Positions 63,638-64,000 of a stretch of 64,000 bases of DNA are shown one piece after another. The stretch spans positions 12,883,087 to 12,947,086 of the forward strand of contig CM055819.1 of NCBI GenBank assembly GCA_029582265.1, given 5' to 3'. Source of the DNA: Zoroaster sp. YZ-2022. Its lineage: Eukaryota > Echinodermata > Asteroidea > Forcipulatida > Zoroasteridae. Within the stretch, counting starts at the first letter, position 1; every line of letters starts with the position of its first letter. The notes beneath the pieces are model-generated. The model ran no database searches. It worked only from the letters and a program-made list of their open reading frames with translations, and had not been told where the DNA came from. The position numbers and the translations under genes were made by a program.

Positions 63638-64000
63638 CTAAGATGGGAAAATGAAGTATGGTGAAAAACATTGTATTGAAACATAAATAATTTGGTAATA
63701 TTTAAAAACGTTTTCAGATTTCACTTTATGAAAGCATACTTTGTGAATCGCTGTCATGGTATCAAACAATCTGACAAATGATCATGTCTGAGGTTCACTG
63801 AATAATACACAACACTAAAGTACATCGACATAAACAAAGGTTCAGTGGCATACTACCCTCAATTGACGAGTGTTATAGTGTTGGTAAAATGTTTGAAAAT
63901 GTTGGTGATTACGTTGTGTCATATTGAGACAATAGTGAAAATACAGACATTTTTCAACTGGTAAACATGAACTACAAACTAGTTTTGAATTTGTTTCACT

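Overview
This window is eukaryotic and comes from a marine invertebrate deuterostome. An echinoderm, perhaps a sea star, is my best guess. The reasons are intron-rich genes with GT-AG junctions, a type C leucine-rich-repeat GPCR, a PAN plus fibrinogen-domain lectin, tRNA-derived SINEs with (ATT)n tails, and dense small TIR elements. The species call is inference; the gene calls below rest on translated exons and splice sites.

Layout. 1-8130 is a satellite array that runs off the left edge: about 27 units of roughly 243 bp, then about 8 units of a diverged 225-bp subfamily. 8131-11139 holds only small mobile elements. 11140-36375 (minus strand) is a complete 12-exon gene for the huntingtin partner HAP40 (F8A). 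I rebuilt it exon by exon: 960 nt, 319 codons plus stop, all phases agreeing. Its introns are full of repeats: MITEs, SINEs, a 34-bp minisatellite, a 90-bp satellite with a higher-order period, a Tc1/mariner-type TIR element carrying a tandem array and a 5'-truncated LINE, and a nest of TIR elements inside a hAT-like element. Intron 2 also holds, on the opposite strand, an intronless PAN-fibrinogen gene broken by two frameshifts.

36446-41900 is TIR elements and interspersed repeats with no recognised gene. 41965 to the right edge (minus strand) is the 3' part of a relaxin-receptor/GRL101-like receptor (LGR type C). One exon at 41965-43030 encodes the hinge and all seven membrane helices. Upstream of it in transcription lies an array of LRR exons, each exactly 72 nt with phase-2 borders and each encoding one 24-residue repeat. 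I place 14 intact exons, one with a destroyed splice donor, four degenerate copies and one cut by an insertion. The 5' end (signal peptide, any LDLa modules) is beyond the window.

A defective Ty3/gypsy-type LTR element (54142-59641, minus strand) sits in the LRR array, with loss of most of one LRR exon. The LRR array is the most interesting part of the window: symmetric exon cassettes, visible recent module duplication (1,416-bp period), exon death and transposon damage, all in the ligand-binding half of a receptor whose E/DRY motif is also degenerate. Skipping any cassette keeps the frame, so splice-generated receptor diversity is a testable idea, but nothing in the sequence alone proves it.
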